From Trichodelitschia bisporula (lineage: Eukaryota > Ascomycota > Dothideomycetes > Phaeotrichales > Phaeotrichaceae): a stretch of DNA of 64,000 nucleotides. The stretch is taken from NCBI GenBank assembly GCA_010356995.1, contig ML996695.1, positions 877,061-941,060 on the forward strand, in the 5' to 3' direction. The first letter of the stretch is position 1. Every line of letters begins with the position of its first letter. Under the pieces are notes generated by a model. That model ran no database searches. It saw nothing but the letters and a program-made list of their open reading frames with translations, and had not been told where the DNA came from. Below are positions 19,668-30,998 of this stretch, one piece after another. Both the position numbers and the translations under genes were made by a program.

Positions 19668-21484
19668 ATGGCGCCGGTATCATTGCTGGACCTTGTGAGC
19701 ACGCTGCCCGCCACCGACGGCTGGGGTCCCCCTCCCTCCACTGAGACCACACTCGATGGCGTTCCCTATGCTCCCTACAGCAAAGCGGACAAGCTTGGCC
19801 GCATGGCCGACTGGACTGAGGGGAAGGATCGTGAGCGGGGCGGACGGCAACAATACGGAAACCGCAATTACAGAGGTGCGCATATGTTTCTTTCCTGTGC
19901 GACCAAGCATTAATGAGTTTCAGATCAACAAATCTATGGCGCGGGCCAGACGAACAATCCGTTTGCCATCCAAGTCGCAGAGGAGGAAGCTACGTTCTCG
20001 GTTGTCGACAACACCCGCACTTCGGCACGCGGACGGGGCTTCGGTCGTGGTGGAGGCACCGTGTTCCGCGGCCGTGGGCAGCGGGGCGCCGCTACCCAGC
20101 GTGGCGGGCGGGGTACCTTCCAGCGCGTTGGCGGTGGTCGTGGTGGCCAGGGCGGCTATGATTCTCGGGGCGGCCGTGGCGGTCGCGGTGGACGGCGGTT
20201 CGGCTACCGGGATGACAAGCCTCAGCGGAATCGTGATGCCTCTATCCAGGTTAAACCTGACTGGACGCTGCTCGAGGAGATTGACTTTGCTCGGTTAACC
20301 AAGCTGAGCCTTGATACTCCGGATGGCGATGACATCGACAGCTACGGCTTTCTTTACTTCTATGACCGCTCGTACGACAAGCAGCCTGGCACCAAGACGT
20401 CCGAGCGGAAACTCCAGGTGCTCGAGCGCGCGGCGTACAATGTCACGACATCGAGCGATCCTATCATCCAGGAGCTGGCTGAGAAGGAGGAGGGCACCAT
20501 CTTCGCTACTGACAGCATTCTGTCAATGCTCATGTGCGCTCCCCGCAGTGTGTACTCGTGGGATCTCGTCATCACGCGGCAAGGCGACAAGGTCTTCATC
20601 GACAAGCGTGAAGGCTCGACGCTGGACATGGTCACGGTCAACGAGAACGCTGCAGATGCTCCGCTTGAGCTGTCCGAGGGCAACAAGGACACGATCAACA
20701 GCCCGGGCGCCCTGATGATGGAGGCGACGCACATCAACAACGTCTTCCCGATCCAGGTTGTCGTCGAGTCGGAGACAGCCAAGCGCGAGATGCCTAACGA
20801 GCATCCCTTCTACAACCCTGCCGAGGAGACGGACCCTGCCGCATCCAAGGCCTACAAGTACCGCCGTTTCGACCTGTCGCTTGCGCAGGATGAGGAGCCC
20901 ATGCACCTGATCGTGCGCACGGAGCTCGACGCCGTGCTTAAGAACAATATCAGCGGCGAGGATCAGTTCCTTACCATCAAGGCGCTGAATGAGTTTGACA
21001 GCAAGGCGCCTGGCAGCGGTGGTGCGCTTGACTGGCGGTCGAAGCTGGCGTCGCAGCGTGGTGCTGTCGTGGCTACCGAGATGAAGAACAACAGCTGCAA
21101 GTTGGCGCGCTGGACGGTGCAGAGCATTCTGGCCAAGGCGGACATGATGAAGCTTGGGTATGTATTCTTGTCCTCCACATGGATCTCAACTAACGAGCTA
21201 GCTTCGTTTCCCGCATCAACCCGCGCAACCCCAACGACCACATGATCCTCGGCGTGCTGGGCTACAAGCCGCGCGACTTCGCGGCGCAGATGAATCTCAA
21301 CCTGGCTAATGGATGGGGTATTGTTCGCACTATCGTCGACATGGTGCTCAAGATGGGCGACGGCAAGTATGTGCTCGTCAAGGACCCGAACAAGAACGTA
21401 CTGCGCTTGTACTCGGTTCCGGTTGATACCTTCGAGGAGGAAGAGGCTGCGCCGATCAAGGGTGACGATGCGGTCGAGGAGTAG
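19668..21484 (+). CDS. EIF3D: Translation initiation factor eIF3 subunit d
   Basis: Exons 19668-19875, 19924-21157 and 21202-21484 (introns of 48 and 44 nt) give 574 residues, the usual fungal length. eIF3d is part of the eIF3 complex on the 40S subunit; its core is a cap-binding fold. Signatures in order: [21 protein letters not shown] and [18 protein letters not shown] at the N-terminus; an RGG-type Arg/Gly-rich stretch at about residues 110-165; then [51 protein letters not shown] and, after the last intron, [20 protein letters not shown] and [17 protein letters not shown]. The first intron lacks a strong CTAAC branch site but its removal restores the conserved reading. A housekeeping gene, tandem with COX17. 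Confidence 0.96.
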
Positions 21485-21815
21485 GGTACTCGGGGTTGGG
21501 ATGCGTGATTAGCCGTAGGGATTCTGGGCGGAATCGGCAGGGTGCGGACGGTTGCATCGGGGTAGGTCCATAGACACGAATTATGTGCTGTCATCTGCTT
21601 GCGCGTCTCAGGTGCTGGTATCTAATGTGAAATCTGCTCATCTGTAAATTCCGTGACAAGGATCCAGCCTTGCCGGCCTGGCATCCCGTCTTACCTCCGC
21701 CTCCACTCGCCGGAGCCGGGTCAACGAATTCCCAGCTCGCGCATTTCTCAGCAACGGGTCATTGTTCGTCGACGCTTTTCGTCCGCAACTCATACCTCAA
21801 TTGCACAAGCACATC
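21485..21815. other. Spacer eIF3d to COX17
   Basis: 331 bp holding the eIF3d 3' UTR and the COX17 promoter. No other gene seen. Confidence 0.6.
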
Positions 21816-22201
21816 ATGAGCGCTGTCAAGACATGTACGTCCCCTCCTGTCCACTCCGAATTCCTAATTCTGCTCCTCCTCCTGCCCCCGCTCCCACGCA
21901 ATGCCACCCGCTAACCCGTCCGCCGTAGCAATCGCCACCACCGCGGCCGCGGCCGCAGCTCCCGCAACCATGAGCGGCGAAGCCTGCCCCGCGAAGCCGA
22001 AGGTACACACTACCACAATTGTCCCTTGCCTCGAAGGAAAGCGCTAACATCCCGCAGCCCTGCTGCGTATGCATAGACGAAAAAGCCGCGCGCGACGAAT
22101 GCATGCTCTTCAGCCGCAGTGACGACGCGGCAGGCGAGTGCAAGGACCTCGTATCGCGGTACCGGAGTTGCATGGCCGGATTCGGGTTCCAGGTCAACTA
22201 A
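21816..22201 (+). CDS. COX17: COX17 copper chaperone for cytochrome c oxidase
   Basis: Exons 21816-21834 (only 19 nt), 21929-22002 and 22058-22201, with introns of 94 and 55 nt, give 78 residues. Cox17 carries Cu(I) in the mitochondrial intermembrane space to Sco1 and Cox11. The copper site is KPCCVC. The coiled-coil-helix part follows as EKAARDEC, then GECKDLVSRYRSCMAGFGF, giving the twin Cys pairs. The first pair is spaced by 12 residues, slightly longer than in yeast and human; the second by 9. An Ala-rich N-terminal extension (SIATTAAAAAAPAT) precedes MSGEACPAKPKP. Initiation at this internal Met (residue 20) is an alternative that would leave a protein of the usual size. Convergent with ALG6. 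Confidence 0.93.
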
Positions 22202-22424
22202 AGCCACCTCCAGAATGGCGGCGGAAAACGGAACATATACCTGGCGTTTAGTGTGGGCTCGAGAAAGAGTTATGAATGGAATGGCGGAAAGCGTGTACAA
22301 TATGCATAGATGCGCCGCGTAGACAGGGTTGAACAGCAATATCTCACTCCTCTCATGTTCATGCATTTTATTCTATCCACGTACAGACCGGGTATCATGC
22401 AACCAACTCCCAAAGCCAACAGAT

Positions 22425-24246
22425 CTACTCTTCCTTCCGCTTCTCCTCCACCCCTGCAACATACCCCCCTTGCACAAGCAACCGCCCCAAACACCACAAA
22501 TAACACAGCCCGAACCCCCCAGCGCCAACAAGCACATTCACTACAACCCACAAGTCCGGCTTCCCCTCCGGCGGCGGCACCAGCGCCTCAAGCACATGCC
22601 ACGCTACCATAACGGAATAAACATCCAGATGCACCACCTTCGTCAGCAACCCGATGTGCCCGCGCTCGGACTTACGATACGCGCTCAGCGAAAACGGCGG
22701 CAAGCCGAGGAGCCACGCCCACAGCGGGAGCAGCACGGCATACGGCACCGCCAACCCATCCCTCCGCAGCAGCGGGAAAAGCGTCCACGCGCCAAGCACA
22801 TTCGCAAAGCCGACCCATGTGCGCACGGGGGCGGCGAGCCCGCCCTTGCCGCCGAGCAGCATGGTCATGGGGAGGAGAGGGAGGAGGATGTTTTTCTCGT
22901 GCACCTGGTAGGCGCAGAGGAAGAAGCCCCATGCCGTTGTTGCTGTGGCGAGGGGGAGGAGGTCCTTGCGCGGTCGGTGGAGGAGGATTAGTAGGGGCGG
23001 GAGGATGGCAGTAGTTGTGGCGGCGAGGGCGGCGCGTTGGACTAGGACTTGTGGGTAGATGTGTAGCTTGTGGAAGGTGTGGAGGGCGCACCAAACGTTT
23101 GCAACTTTGTCTTCGAAGAGGCCGCGCGCGAAGGGGAAGATGCGGTGGATGGATTGCGTGAGCTGGAAGATGGGGGCGAAGTACCAAGCCTTGGGATTCA
23201 GGGGAGGTAGGACGGAGAGGAGAGGCGGGTTGGTGGCTCCTTTGATGGTTATGCCCCGGCGAGCGTCGTAGATAGCGCCGAGGAGAAGCGGGGCGAAAAG
23301 CAGGCCGAAGGAGAGGACGGTCACGAGGGCGATGCTGATGAAGCGTGAGAGGTTGATCTTGGGGCTGATGCAGCTCCCAAGAAGGTAGGCGAAGATGGCC
23401 GGCGCGTAGAAGAGGGCCATTTGCTTGAAGCCGAGGGCTGCGACAAAGAAGACGCACGCCCAGCGCAGGCGGCCGGCTATCATGCTTGATAAACTTGCCA
23501 GGCTGAAACCCAGCATCACTGTGTTATATTGAAAGTGGCCGTGGTCGATCAGAAGGGTGCTGGGCTGCATGAGGATAGCCACTAGCGCGATGGAGCTCTC
23601 CCACGAGCTGACGCTTTCGAGACGAGATATCCGGCGGAGGAACACCACGACGGCGGGGATGTATATGAAGTACTCGGAGAGGAGAACAGTGCCGCGCATG
23701 TAGACTTTCAAAAGGGAGTCGTCGAGACCACGGGAGGCGTCGAGCGCAAACCATGACGGTTCAATGAGCGAGCCACTGACGGGTCAGCAAGGCTACATTG
23801 CAGCAAGCTACACTTACACTTTGCCGAGCAGCCAACTATGGTAGGCTGTGAGGGGCGGATAGTCCAGTCCCCACCATTGTAGATCATAAAAGTACCATTG
23901 ACTGATGGGCAGGTGGATTGTAAGCTCCATCCAATGTCGCTGTGCCTCAAAGTCACCGTGCATCGGGGGAGCTTGGTATCCTAGACAACATGTTACTAAA
24001 GGAGATGGGACAAAACAAGCAGTACCAACCGGAGTATGTCCACAGTCCCGTAGCCCAGCGGAAGAGGGCGACTGTGAGAAGTACAGAAGGGAGCACGAAC
24101 CACAGCGAGAGTCCCTTTGCAGGCCAGAGGAAAGCGGCGAGAGGGAAAGCCGGTTTCCGCTGGCCATTGGCTTCTACGACGCTACCATTGTAGGTGATGC
24201 CGCGACGCTTCCGAGGTTTGTGAGACGTCCTGGCGGAGGAGGACAT
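22425..24246 (-). CDS. ALG6: ALG6-type dolichyl-P-Glc alpha-1,3-glucosyltransferase
   Basis: Exons 24246-24030, 23980-23818 and 23775-22425 (introns 49 and 42 nt) give 576 residues. The enzyme adds the first glucose to Man9GlcNAc2-PP-dolichol in the ER lumen during N-glycan assembly. The luminal signature [13 protein letters not shown], the [19 protein letters not shown] block and DHGHFQYN all favour ALG6 over ALG8. A hydrophobic segment starts at about residue 35, and many membrane segments follow. [15 protein letters not shown] near the end is also a family signature. Intron 1 has the donor GTTGGT, unusual for this window, and intron 2 is only 42 nt; both are required to join conserved motifs. 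The C-terminus is charged (EEKRKEE), without a clear KKxx motif. Divergent from nucleolin. Confidence 0.95.
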
Positions 24247-25154
24247 GATGGGATGTGGTAGTTTGAGCTGTCGTCCTGAAGGTCTCAGGATCTCCAAATC
24301 CTGGACGTGGTGTTGAGCTTCCAGTAGGATTGACATCACATGACTGGGCCATCGGGCGAGCAGCTGCGGTGTGGTCCGTGCCGAAAGTGCCAGGGTACTT
24401 TTTGTGGATTAGCGCGCTTCCCTGCTTCCCTTGGCCCCGCACCTCGCACACGCTAACCACGGAAGTGCGAGAGGCGACAGGCGGTGAGGGGGCTGGACGA
24501 GTGGCTGGGCGCTGATTTTTTTCTGCCACAAGAAAAGTTTCCCTTCAAGTAGCAGTCGCATTGCTCCCGTTATCTTCTCCTCTTCTTCCTCACGCTCCAA
24601 CTTCTTCCCAACCTCAATCCATCTTCTTCCCTCCCATCTCTTGTTCATTGTCACCTGTGGGCAGTTTCGAATCAAACAGATAAACCTTTAAGTCTATCTA
24701 TCAGTGGTTACTAGAGGGTCAGAGGGCTCAGTTAAGCACACATTCAAGTGGTTCGTCGGCTTTCCATTCTTGGTTTTATCTGCGCTTCATTGCGCCGTCC
24801 GTGATTCTGTGGGCTCGAGGGTTCTGTGGGCTTGTTGACATGCGCATCACTCATCTCGGCCGCTTGTGGGAACACATGCCTTGATGGCGCTTACTTTGTG
24901 GTCTTGTGGGCTTTGCCGCTTCATGCGGGCTCGAGATCTGAGGGTTGTCGCCGTTACCAGCGCAGCGCATCTGAATATGGCCCCGGCCGCATCATGATGA
25001 CGCTGCGTTTAGCTCGTCTTTGCAAAAAGACAGACCTTGCCGCGTTTTGCATGAGACTTCGAGTCTCGGAGGGCCTTTGAGCGATGCTTCATCTACTTTA
25101 CGACTGAAGCTGCTCCATGACAGACTACTGACTTATTCCAGAACCAGAATCACC
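24247..25154. other. Divergent promoter region, ALG6 / nucleolin
   Basis: 908 bp. Pyrimidine-rich sequence at about 24565-24640 is a likely transcription-start area for the plus-strand gene, which would leave a leader of several hundred nt. Several GTGGGCT/TGGGCTCGAG-like words recur at 24806-24935. An ATGATGA box C-like word at 24994-25000 lacks a matching terminal stem, so no snoRNA is called. Confidence 0.55.
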
Positions 25155-26778
25155 ATGGGTAAATCAGTGGACAAGAAGGCGCCGAAGACGGCGAAGCCGG
25201 CCAAGGCTGCCCCCGTCAAGGCTGCTGCCGTTGTCAAGGAAGGTCGCGTCACCAAGCCTGCGCAGGCTCCCAAGGCCAAGGCTAAGGAGACTGCAAAGGC
25301 CGTGGCCACCAAGGTCGAGGGCAAGGGCAAGAAGGACAAGTCGAAGAAGAAGGAGCCCACTCCCGAGCCGGAGTCGGAGAGCGAGGCCAGCAGCTCGAGC
25401 TCTGACAGCTCCGACAGCGAGGAGGAGGCCAAGCCTGTGGTCAAGACCAACGGTGCGGCTAAGGCTGCTGTCAAGACCAACGGCGCGGCTAAGGCGGCCA
25501 AGGTCGTCAAGAAGGCCGAGTCCAGCTCCGATGAGAGCAGTGACGACACCTCTGACAGCGAGGAGGAGGCTAAGCCTGCTGCGAAGGCCGCCGCTAAGGC
25601 CGACTCGGACTCTGACTCATCTGACTCTGATTCCGAGATGGAGGATGTAGCTGCGGCTACCACTACGTCTGAGGAGACTGCTACCGCGGCCTCGGACTCG
25701 AGCGATTCGGATAGCGATTCGGATGCTGAGGAGAAGCCTGCGAAGGCTGCCGCTGCTGAGGTATGTACCATTCTCCCTGATCATGAGAATACCGCTGACC
25801 CATTCAGACCTCTGATTCCGATTCTGACTCTGACTCTTCTTCCGACTCTGACTCTGAGGATGTCGAGGTGAAGCCCGAGCCTGCCTCCAAGAAGCGCAAG
25901 GCCGAGACCGAGGCCGCGCCTGCCGCTAAGAAGAACAAGTCGGCAGAACTGGATGGCCGTGAGAGCAAGAACCTCTTCGTCGGAAACCTGTCGTGGAACG
26001 TCGATGAGGATACTCTGCGTGCCGAGTTCGAGGAGTTTGGCGAGATCATTGGTTGCCGCGTCATGACAGACAAGATGTCCGGCCGTTCCAAGGGGTAAGC
26101 GTGCTCCTCTGTCTATCAACCTTTGCTAATCCATTTAGCTTCGGCTATGTCGAGTTCTCTGAGCTTGATGATGCTGTCAAGGCTATGACCACCAAGTCTG
26201 GTGCTCTGCTCGATGGCCGCAACATCAACGTCGACTACAGTGTCCCGCGCCCCCAGGGTGACTCCAACGGCAATCCCCGTGAGCGCCAGGATGCCCGCGC
26301 TAGCAAGTATGGTGACAAGCCCAGCACCCCGAGTGACACCCTGTTCGTCGGCAACATCTCCTTCGATGCCACTCCCGACATGATCTCTGAGGAGTTCGGC
26401 AAGTACGGCAGCATCACCCGCGTGTCGCTTCCCACCGACCGCGAGACTGGTGCGCCCAAGGGCTTCGGCTACGTTGGCTTCAGCTCCATCGACGAGGCCA
26501 AGGCTGCTCTCGATGCGCTGTCCGGTGCCGAGATCGCTGGCCGCAACATTCGTCTTGACTACGCTGCTCCCCGTGACGACAGCGGCGCCGGTGGTGGCCG
26601 TGGTGGCGGCTTCCGTGGTGGCCGTGGCGGCGGTGACCGTGGTGGCCGTGGTGGCTTCGGTCGCGGTGGTGGTCGTGGTCGCGGTGGTGACCGTGGCCGT
26701 GGTGGTCGTGGGGGCTTCAGCTCCACCAACCGTGGCGGCTTTGGTGACTTCAAGGGCCAGCGCAAGTCTTTCGACTAA
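25155..26778 (+). CDS. gar2: Nucleolin-like nucleolar protein (Gar2/Nsr1 type)
   Basis: Exons 25155-25760, 25808-26094 and 26139-26778 (introns 47 and 44 nt) give 510 residues. Gar2/Nsr1/nucleolin proteins act in pre-rRNA processing and 40S assembly in the nucleolus. The order is typical: a Lys/Ala/Pro basic N-terminus, alternating acidic Ser-Asp-Glu tracts (SDSEEEAKP twice, long SDSD runs to about 220), a basic KKRKAE signal, RRM1 from about 256 (NLFVGNLSW as RNP2, KGFGYVEF as RNP1, split by intron 2), RRM2 from about 367 (TLFVGNISF, KGFGYVGF), and an RGG tail of about 60 residues. The acidic Ser tracts are likely casein kinase 2 sites. Codon use is strongly biased, as expected for a highly expressed gene. 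Confidence 0.95.
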
Positions 26779-27919
26779 ACGTCTTTGAGTTTTGTTCGAT
26801 GGTAGGAGTGTACTGATATGGCGATGATACCTGAGTTGTATAACTTTGCAGTCATGCAGTGTTGGGACGGCTCATGGGTTACGGTATGCGGTGTCTTCTG
26901 CAGGCGTCTGGGATCTGAAAAGTGAGTTTAGTTTAGTGGGATGTGATTATTCGCTCTCAAGGGTTGATGAATCGCGTAATACAATGTCTACATGATAATC
27001 TGGTGTTCCTGATTTGTGCTGCCGAGGTGTGCCTAATGCTTGGGAGCTTCTGTAAGTGATGCCTTTGTCGAATGCGAGGCTGACTGTCGCGACAATCTAC
27101 GGAAAACCGCTCAAGACAACTCATGGAGCTTTGACCTCCCTTTACGTGTACCACACGACCAACGTACCGCATCCACAGACGAGCTCATCACGACCTCAGA
27201 CGTTCTCGGCTCAGAAATCCAGAATCATTAAGCATCTCAGCCGCAATCAGCTGCACCAATGCCATGACACCTGTTAAGCAATTTTTCATCTTTTTCGCTC
27301 CACAATACCATTCCACACCCACTTTTCGCCAATCCCCCTGCCCGCCCAGCCTCTATGACCGCCCTATATAATCGGCGCACATATTGCGGAGAACCCCGTC
27401 GCGATCATCTCTGCGTAGGGCATGCGCGCCGCCAGGTACATCCGCCGACCGCACACTCGCTTCGGCGCGCAGCGTGGGCCGTAGGACGGAGTGACTTTCC
27501 CCATCGGCGCACGCCCAGTCGCATTTCAGCATGCGCACGGGCGGTGCATCCGTTTCCGAGTGGCTCTCGCCGATGCCGCCGTGTTCCTAATTGCTTAAGC
27601 GGGCCCGTATAGCGCGGCGTCCTATATGGTCAATTCATTAGGTCATACTCCGGGCGGCGGTGGGTGCTGGGGGCGGTCCGGGGGTGTAGGTATAGTGATA
27701 TAGGGCTCGCTCGCTCGCGAGTAGGCGGGGTTTTTAGGATGGGGCGGTGGCTGGGCGGGTTGAGTGGAATACTGGAGCTACGGTGAGGCGTCGGTGTAAG
27801 CATATTAACGGTGATGGTGGAGTGCCGTGGAAGGAATGGTGAGGGGGGAGGAGGCTTATAGACGGCTTGGACGCTGTTTGGTGTCTGTGAGTGCGTTTGG
27901 GCTTTTTGGAGTAGGAATC
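26779..27919. other. Spacer nucleolin to FAD oxidase
   Basis: About 1.1 kb with no gene seen. A TATATAA word at 27365-27371 is too far (about 550 nt) from the FAD oxidase ATG to be its simple TATA box, and no convincing frame follows it directly. Confidence 0.55.
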
Positions 27920-29719
27920 ATGCATCTTATCAAACTCTGCGTCGCGGCTGCCGCACTCGTGGCCGCCGTGCCGGCAGGCACGCAGGAAAGGGGCCCGAAT
28001 TCTTGTGTACGTCCCTTCCCTCCGAGCTGTGACAGCTCGATAACAGCTCGGCTAACAAACCCCAGTGCAGCGCCCTCTCTACCATTCTCCCCGGCAAGGT
28101 CATCACGGAAGCAAGCAATGACACGGCCTATACCGCTATGGGGAAGACCTACGCCTCCAGCCGCGCCGGTGACCTCCAGCCCGGCTGCTTCGTCCTCCCT
28201 GAGAATGCGCAGGATGTAGCCGCCGCCGTGGGACTGCTCGGGCAGGATCGCTGGACGCGAGTTGACGAGTGTAAGTTCGCAGTCAGGGCGGGCGGACACA
28301 CCCCCTGGCCTGGGGCAAACAATATCGAGCGCGGCGTCACGATCGATCTTTCGAAGCTGAAGGAGGTGACGCCTAGTCCGGACCGGAGCTGGCTTGCGGT
28401 CGGCGCGGGCAATCGCTGGCTCGAGGTATATTCGAAGATTGAGCCGCTGGGGCTCGCGGTCTCTGGGGGTCGCTGGGGAAATGTGGGCGTGGGTGGGTTA
28501 TTGACGGGTGGTACGTGTGCCCTGTGCTCTCATGGAGTAGTCAGGGACTGACGCACCAGGTGGCCTCTCCTTCTTCCAAGGCCGCGAAGGTCCCGCCTGC
28601 GACGGCGTATTGCGACACGAAGTGATCCTTGCCAACGGCACAATCATCTACGCCGACCGCACACAGCATGCGGATCTTCACCGCGCACTCAAGGGCGGGA
28701 ATAACAACGTCGGCATTGTAACGCGTTTTGACCTGAAGCTCTTCCCGCAAGGCCCCATCTTTGGCGGGCTTCTCATGTCCGCGTTACCAAAGCAGAAGTC
28801 CCTGCAGTGGTTCGAAGATTTTGCGAATTCGTCCCGGACCGATTCCCGCGCTATGGTTATGTATGGCTACTTCAACGCCCTCGGGCAGTGGTTCTCCGGC
28901 GGCCTGGCTACGTATTCGGAGCCTGATCCGAATCCGCCTATTTTCCGCCCGCTCCTGGAAGCGCCTGTCACAGCCGCCGCGCTGCTTGGTGGGTTCAATA
29001 TATCTGCCTTCTTGCCTGCGTGGCTGCTGCCCGCCGGCACGCCCGCCCCCGCCGCTGGTACGCCCATACAGACCGGAAGCAACCCCGCCCTGATGCCCGA
29101 GGGCGGCTTCGCGCTCCCCGCGACCATGAACATTACCAGCTACGCCGCCATCGCGGAAGCCAATGCCCGGAGCACCCCGGCCGGCGCGACAGGCGGGCTG
29201 ATGCGCAGCCTGTTCAGCACCTTCTCTCACGCGAACAGCGCAACGTACCAAGACGCTTTGCTGAAGCTGCACGATGAGTGGCAGCGCAAGTTGCCGTTCC
29301 TCGCGGGCGGGGGGCTGATTTTCCAACCTTTGTGGCGCGGGGCCCGCGACGCGAGTGCGGCGGCGAGTGGAGGGAATGTGCTCGGCTTGGAGTGGGAGGG
29401 GCGGGATATCGTGATTGTGCTGGTGCAGATAGGTTGGGTAGGGCAGGGGAATGACGATGCGGTTAGGGAGTGGAGTAGAGGGTTTATTAAGGCGGCGCAG
29501 GATCTGGCAAAGACGATGGGCGTATACAGCCCGTACGTGTATGCGAATTATGCGGCGGAGTGGCAGGATGTTATTGGCGGGTATGGGGAGGAGGCGAGGG
29601 CGCATTTGGAGAGAGTTAGTAAGTTGTATGATCCGAAAGGCGTGTTCCAGAAGAGGGTGCCCGGTGGGTTCAAGTTGAGGAGGACGGAGGGGGATTGGGC
29701 GCAGTTTGAGGGGAGGTGA
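27920..29719 (+). CDS. Secreted FAD-linked oxidoreductase (PCMH/VAO fold, BBE C-terminus)
   Basis: Exons 27920-28006, 28066-28510 and 28560-29719 (introns 59 and 49 nt) give 563 residues. Such flavoproteins oxidise sugars, alcohols or secondary-metabolite intermediates with O2; the substrate is unknown here. A signal peptide (MHLIKLCVAAAALVAAVPAG) precedes a PCMH FAD domain. KFAVRAGGHTPWPGANNI carries the His that usually bonds FAD. GRWGNVGVGGLLTGGGLSFF (split by intron 2) is the second FAD loop; it has no Cys at the usual second attachment site, so single covalent attachment is expected. The BBE part ends YANYAAEW, LYDPKGVFQKRVPGGFKL. Genes beside it are housekeeping, so no gene cluster is apparent. 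Confidence 0.92.
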
Positions 29720-30254
29720 TGGGGTGAGTAATTTCATTTGCGTGGTGGGTAAAAGTAGTGTATTTCGGAACGAGGCTGAGAATGCAGCCGATGAGGCGTC
29801 TCATTGTCAAGGCTGAAGGATTCATGTCGAAATAACCGTCATCATGTGTACCGATTCTCCTTTGCTCTCCGGAACCTCTAATCTCGAGAGTTGTTGGCTT
29901 CCCTAACATGATTCCCCTTCAAAGTACTCGGTCCGTAAATGTATCGCTCAATCCGAGTCCCCGAACTCGCGTGCCGGCCCGCCCACACCCCTCTCATCCC
30001 GCGCCAAGCCTCTTCCCCGCGCAAAAATTCCGCCACCCGCTGACCTCATCGGTTGCTTTTCCCGAAAGCTCCACGATCAACGCTCAAGTCGCCAACATTT
30101 CCTTCCTATCTCCCGCCACATCTCCCTCTCATACCCGCACACACATACGCCCACCGCTCTACTCTGTGCCGGCCTCAGATCGCGCGACTTTGGTTTCGTC
30201 CCGTCTCGACACCTACATCTCGTCAACCTGAGTCGCGAGCTCAACATCGCCACA
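29720..30254. other. Spacer FAD oxidase to JAC1
   Basis: 535 bp holding the oxidase 3' UTR and the C-rich JAC1 promoter and leader. No gene seen. Confidence 0.6.
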
Positions 30255-30998
30255 ATGCGCCCGCTCCTCCGCGCGCCCGCGCTCGTACGACACATCCGCA
30301 GCGCTCCCCTCCCCGCAGTTCAAGCTCGGCGATGGCGCGCCTCTCAAGCAGCCCCCGCCTCCACCTCCTCCGCCCAGCACCAACGGCAGACCCCACCGCC
30401 GCCATCCTCGCGCCCACAACCCGAGACGCCCTCCGCACCGCAGCCTCCCCCTCCCTCAACCCCCCAAACCTACTACACCCTCTTCCCCCTAACCTTCCCC
30501 CACGGCCCACCACCCGCCGGGCCCTTCACTCCACCGCTCAGCACCCTGAAACGCGAGTATCTCCGCCTACAATCTAGCGCACACCCGGATCTACACCATG
30601 GACAAGCAACCCAAGCCTCTGCAACCGTGTCCTCAGCACTCATAAACACGGCGTACAAGACGCTGGCGCACCCGCTGCACCGCGCGGAATATCTGCTTAG
30701 TTTGCGGGGCGCGGAGCCGCTGGCCGAGGCGGCGAAGATGGGGGATGCGGAGGGGGATGCGGAGTTGTTGATGGAGGTTATGGAGGTGCGGGAGGCGGTG
30801 GAGGGGGCGAGGAGTGAGGATGAGGTGCGGGGACTGATGGGGGAGAATGAGGAGAGGATTAAGGAGTGTGTTCAGGGATTGGAGGAGACGTTTGGGAGGG
30901 ATGATCTTGAGGCTGCGGCGAGGGGGGTGGTTAGATTGAGGTATTGGGTGGGCGTGGAGGATAAGTTGAAGGAGTGGGTTGGGGAGGGGGAAAGGTAG
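30255..30998 (+). CDS. JAC1: JAC1/HscB mitochondrial J-protein co-chaperone
   Basis: A single exon of 247 residues. Jac1 delivers the Isu scaffold to the Hsp70 Ssq1 for Fe-S cluster transfer in the mitochondrial matrix. Residues 1-30 are Arg-rich and lack acids, as in a mitochondrial presequence, followed by a long Pro/Gln linker (31-70). The J domain starts at YYTLFPLTF. HPD (110-112, in SSAHPDLHHG) is the Hsp70-stimulating motif, and SSALINTAYKTLAHPLHRAEYLLSLRG is typical of HscB rather than ordinary J-proteins. The C-terminal three-helix domain (LMEVMEVREAVE on) is the Isu-binding part. Length is near the family's usual 180-250. Confidence 0.94.
   Translation: MRPLLRAPALVRHIRSAPLPAVQARRWRASQAAPASTSSAQHQRQTPPPPSSRPQPETPSAPQPPPPSTPQTYYTLFPLTFPHGPPPAGPFTPPLSTLKREYLRLQSSAHPDLHHGQATQASATVSSALINTAYKTLAHPLHRAEYLLSLRGAEPLAEAAKMGDAEGDAELLMEVMEVREAVEGARSEDEVRGLMGENEERIKECVQGLEETFGRDDLEAAARGVVRLRYWVGVEDKLKEWVGEGER

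Noticed and set aside
24994-25107. Possible box C/D snoRNA (ATGATGA ... CTGA) upstream of nucleolin
   Set aside because: No complementary terminal stem and no good internal C'/D' boxes; spacing is long.
26559-26765. Pro/Arg-rich minus-strand frame opposite the nucleolin tail
   Set aside because: Reverse complement of the RGG-encoding repeat.
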